Assembly (NCBI GenBank): GCA_031285365.1
Contig: JAITWP010000228.1
Span: forward strand, 1-8,034
Length of the DNA stretch: 8,034 nucleotides
DNA from: Azoarcus sp.
GTDB taxonomy: Bacteria > Pseudomonadota > Gammaproteobacteria > Burkholderiales > Rhodocyclaceae
Direction of reading: 5' to 3'
Positions 6,737 to 8,034 of the stretch are shown one piece after another. The notes under the pieces are model-generated. The model made no database searches. It was not told the origin of the DNA and was given only the letters and a program-made list of their open reading frames with translations. Position 1 is the stretch's first letter; each line of letters opens with the position of its first letter. The translations under genes and the position numbers were made by a program.

Positions 6737-7882
6737 ATGAAATGCTGGACATTGAAAACCCCCGCTTCCCTGCTCCGTCTGAGCGCCGTTTTCCTGGTGT
6801 TCGTCCTCGGACCAACCTACGCGCAAGCGGACTACTTTACGAAGCGCGAGGATGTCACCGCTTTCATCGAAGAAATCGCCGCCCGCAACCAACTGGATAC
6901 TGCCCCCATCTACGCGGCCCTTTCCAGCGCCAATTACCTTCCGCGCGTCATTGACCTGATAACCCCGCCTCCAAAACGCGGCGCGCGCTCATGGCATCGT
7001 TACCGCAGCCGGTTTCTCGGGCAAGGGCATATCGAAGGCGGACTCAGAACCTGGGCGCAATACGAAAGCGAGTTGCGCCGAGCCGAAAAACAATACGGCG
7101 TGCCGCCTGAAATCATTCTGGGCATTCTCGGAGTAGAAACGATTTACGGCCGCAACATGGGTAATTTCGAGACGCTTTCCACGCTCGCCACGCTGGCTTT
7201 CGACTATCCGCCGCGCGCCGAACTGTTCCGTGGCGAACTGGAATCGCTCTTCCTGCTCGCCAGGGATCAGAATCGCCATCCGGCCAGCTACGTAGGCTCC
7301 TTTGCGGGCGCAATCGGCTGGCCGCAATTTCTGCCGAGCAGCATCCGCCGTTACGCGGTGGATTTCAACGGCGATGGAAAGATCGACTTTGACAACGACG
7401 CGGTAGACGCCATCGGCAGCATCGCCAACTACCTGCGTGAGCACGGCTGGATAGCGGGGGCGCCCGTAGCGGTGAGAGTCCGCCTCCTTCCAGGCACAAA
7501 TCCCGCCCCGCTCATCGAGGCTGGCATCGAACCCAGTTTGAGTCGGACGCAGTTGCTGGAGGCCGGCATCCGCCCGATCACCCATTCCCTGCCTGATGTT
7601 GGTGAAGCCACACTGGTCGATCTTGAAACGACAGGAGTAGACATCGAATACTGGCTCGGTTACCGCAACTTCTACGTGATCACACGCTACAACCGCAGCA
7701 GTTTCTACGCAATGGCGGTATTTCAACTGGCGGACACGATACGAGTGGCTCGTGACGGTGGTCGCACCGTTGCTGCGCCCCCGAAAACGAAACCTGCGGC
7801 AGCACGCAAGGCATCATCGGGCGCCAAGGCCAGCAAGCCGACCAGGAAGGCAGCACCGCGCAAAGGCAAGGGCAAGAAATAG
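6737..7882 (+). CDS. mltB: Lytic murein transglycosylase B (MltB family, GH103) with cationic tail
   Basis: MltB-type enzymes cleave the MurNAc-GlcNAc bond of peptidoglycan in the periplasm, forming 1,6-anhydro ends. This protein is 381 residues. A signal peptide (hydrophobic ~11-25) ends in AQA before DYF, fitting signal peptidase I cleavage after residue 31; there is no lipobox, unlike the E. coli MltB lipoprotein, so it is probably soluble. The catalytic glutamate is E134 in ILGVETIYGRN. Other family blocks are GAIGWPQFLPSSIRRYAVDF (191-210), the EF-hand-like metal loop DFNGDGKIDFDN (209-220) and YNRSSFYAMAV (318-328). Residues 346-381 form a tail rich in Lys, Arg, Ala and Pro with no acidic residue, absent from typical homologues. 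AGGAG lies 9 bases before the ATG. It follows tgpA by 62 bp and may be co-transcribed. No clear terminator follows. Confidence 0.93.
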   Translation: MKCWTLKTPASLLRLSAVFLVFVLGPTYAQADYFTKREDVTAFIEEIAARNQLDTAPIYAALSSANYLPRVIDLITPPPKRGARSWHRYRSRFLGQGHIEGGLRTWAQYESELRRAEKQYGVPPEIILGILGVETIYGRNMGNFETLSTLATLAFDYPPRAELFRGELESLFLLARDQNRHPASYVGSFAGAIGWPQFLPSSIRRYAVDFNGDGKIDFDNDAVDAIGSIANYLREHGWIAGAPVAVRVRLLPGTNPAPLIEAGIEPSLSRTQLLEAGIRPITHSLPDVGEATLVDLETTGVDIEYWLGYRNFYVITRYNRSSFYAMAVFQLADTIRVARDGGRTVAAPPKTKPAAARKASSGAKASKPTRKAAPRKGKGKK

Positions 7883-7954
7883 GAGTCGCCCGCAAGCCTG
7901 GAAAGTCGATGAACCAGAGTTACAACGAGCGTGAAAATATAGGGTTTCAAACAC

Positions 7955-7983
7955 TTTACAGACCCGGAAACGCACACTACAAT
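7955..7983 (+). promoter_or_regulatory. Strong sigma-70-like promoter for tRNA-Ala
   Basis: A -35 box TTTACA (7955-7960) and a -10 box TACAAT (7978-7983) each match consensus at 5 of 6 bases, with an ideal 17-bp spacer. The 7 bases after the -10 are GCGCCCT, a GC-rich discriminator of the kind that makes stable-RNA promoters subject to stringent control. An AT-rich stretch (about 7932-7952) just upstream could act as an UP element. Transcription would start near 7990, about 9 bases before the tRNA. Confidence 0.8.
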
Positions 7984-7998
7984 GCGCCCTCTTTCGTC

Positions 7999-8034
7999 GG
8001 GGGTATAGCTCAGCTGGGAGAGCGCTTGCATGGC
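7999..8034 (+). tRNA. tRNA-Ala (anticodon GGC), 3'-truncated by window end
   Basis: The first 36 nucleotides of a tRNA are present: acceptor strand GGGGGTA (7999-8005), TA at 8-9, D-stem GCTC / GAGC (8008-8011 / 8020-8023) with loop AGCTGGGA, and anticodon 5' strand CTTGC (8025-8029). The loop begins AT followed by GGC at positions 34-36, the last three bases of the window. The sequence closely follows known bacterial tRNA-Ala(GGC), which reads GCC and GCU-type alanine codons. The 3' half, T-arm and acceptor end lie beyond the window, so the cloverleaf cannot be fully verified. Confidence 0.92.

Noticed and set aside
6989..7726. 245-residue open frame antisense to mltB
   Set aside because: mltB has all family motifs in its own frame; the reverse frame has no recognisable content.

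Overview
The window looks like a piece of a Gram-negative, moderately GC-rich proteobacterial chromosome. A betaproteobacterium is my best guess, from the protein flavour and the gene content (RsgA; a MoxR / DUF58 / TgpA-type transglutaminase cluster; an MltB-type lytic transglycosylase; tRNA-Ala). That assignment is inference, since there is no rRNA or marker tree to test it. No plasmid, phage, insertion sequence or CRISPR hallmark is visible.

Layout, left to right. (1) A 5'-truncated rsgA gene (ribosome-assembly GTPase) runs rightward to base 868. (2) Bases about 884-973 hold a fossil: about 30 codons, on the same strand as rsgA, that clearly encode the catalytic-zinc region of a zinc-dependent alcohol dehydrogenase, with both ends missing. 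(3) A leftward gene (976-2439) encodes an unrecognised 487-residue lipoprotein whose first half looks like two diverged copies of a cysteine-containing domain; its stop codon lies right at the edge of the dehydrogenase fossil. (4) A 272-bp divergent intergenic region (2440-2711) is comparatively AT-rich and has a perfect palindrome over the lipoprotein ribosome binding site, a related motif upstream and a small hairpin. (5) A tight rightward operon holds a MoxR AAA+ ATPase, a DUF58 membrane protein and a TgpA-like DUF3488/transglutaminase/DUF4129 membrane protein. (6) A 62-bp gap with a nested inverted-repeat structure leads to mltB, which ends in an unusual lysine-rich tail. (7) A strong consensus-like promoter with a GC-rich discriminator drives a tRNA-Ala(GGC) gene that is cut by the window end exactly after its anticodon.

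How the genes relate. The ATPase, DUF58 protein and transglutaminase form a widely conserved envelope-associated set: in such sets a cytoplasmic MoxR ATPase is thought to act as a chaperone for a membrane-bound partner, and the transglutaminase domain sits in the periplasm. MltB, which cuts peptidoglycan glycan strands, follows directly and fits an envelope theme. RsgA and the tRNA are housekeeping genes flanking this. The lipoprotein with the dehydrogenase fossil beside it looks like the accessory, rearranged part of the window.

I did not find convincing evidence for a wholly new multi-gene system. The most worthwhile leads are the orphan two-repeat lipoprotein, the dehydrogenase fossil that marks a rearrangement breakpoint, the cationic tail on MltB, and the structured tgpA-mltB junction.
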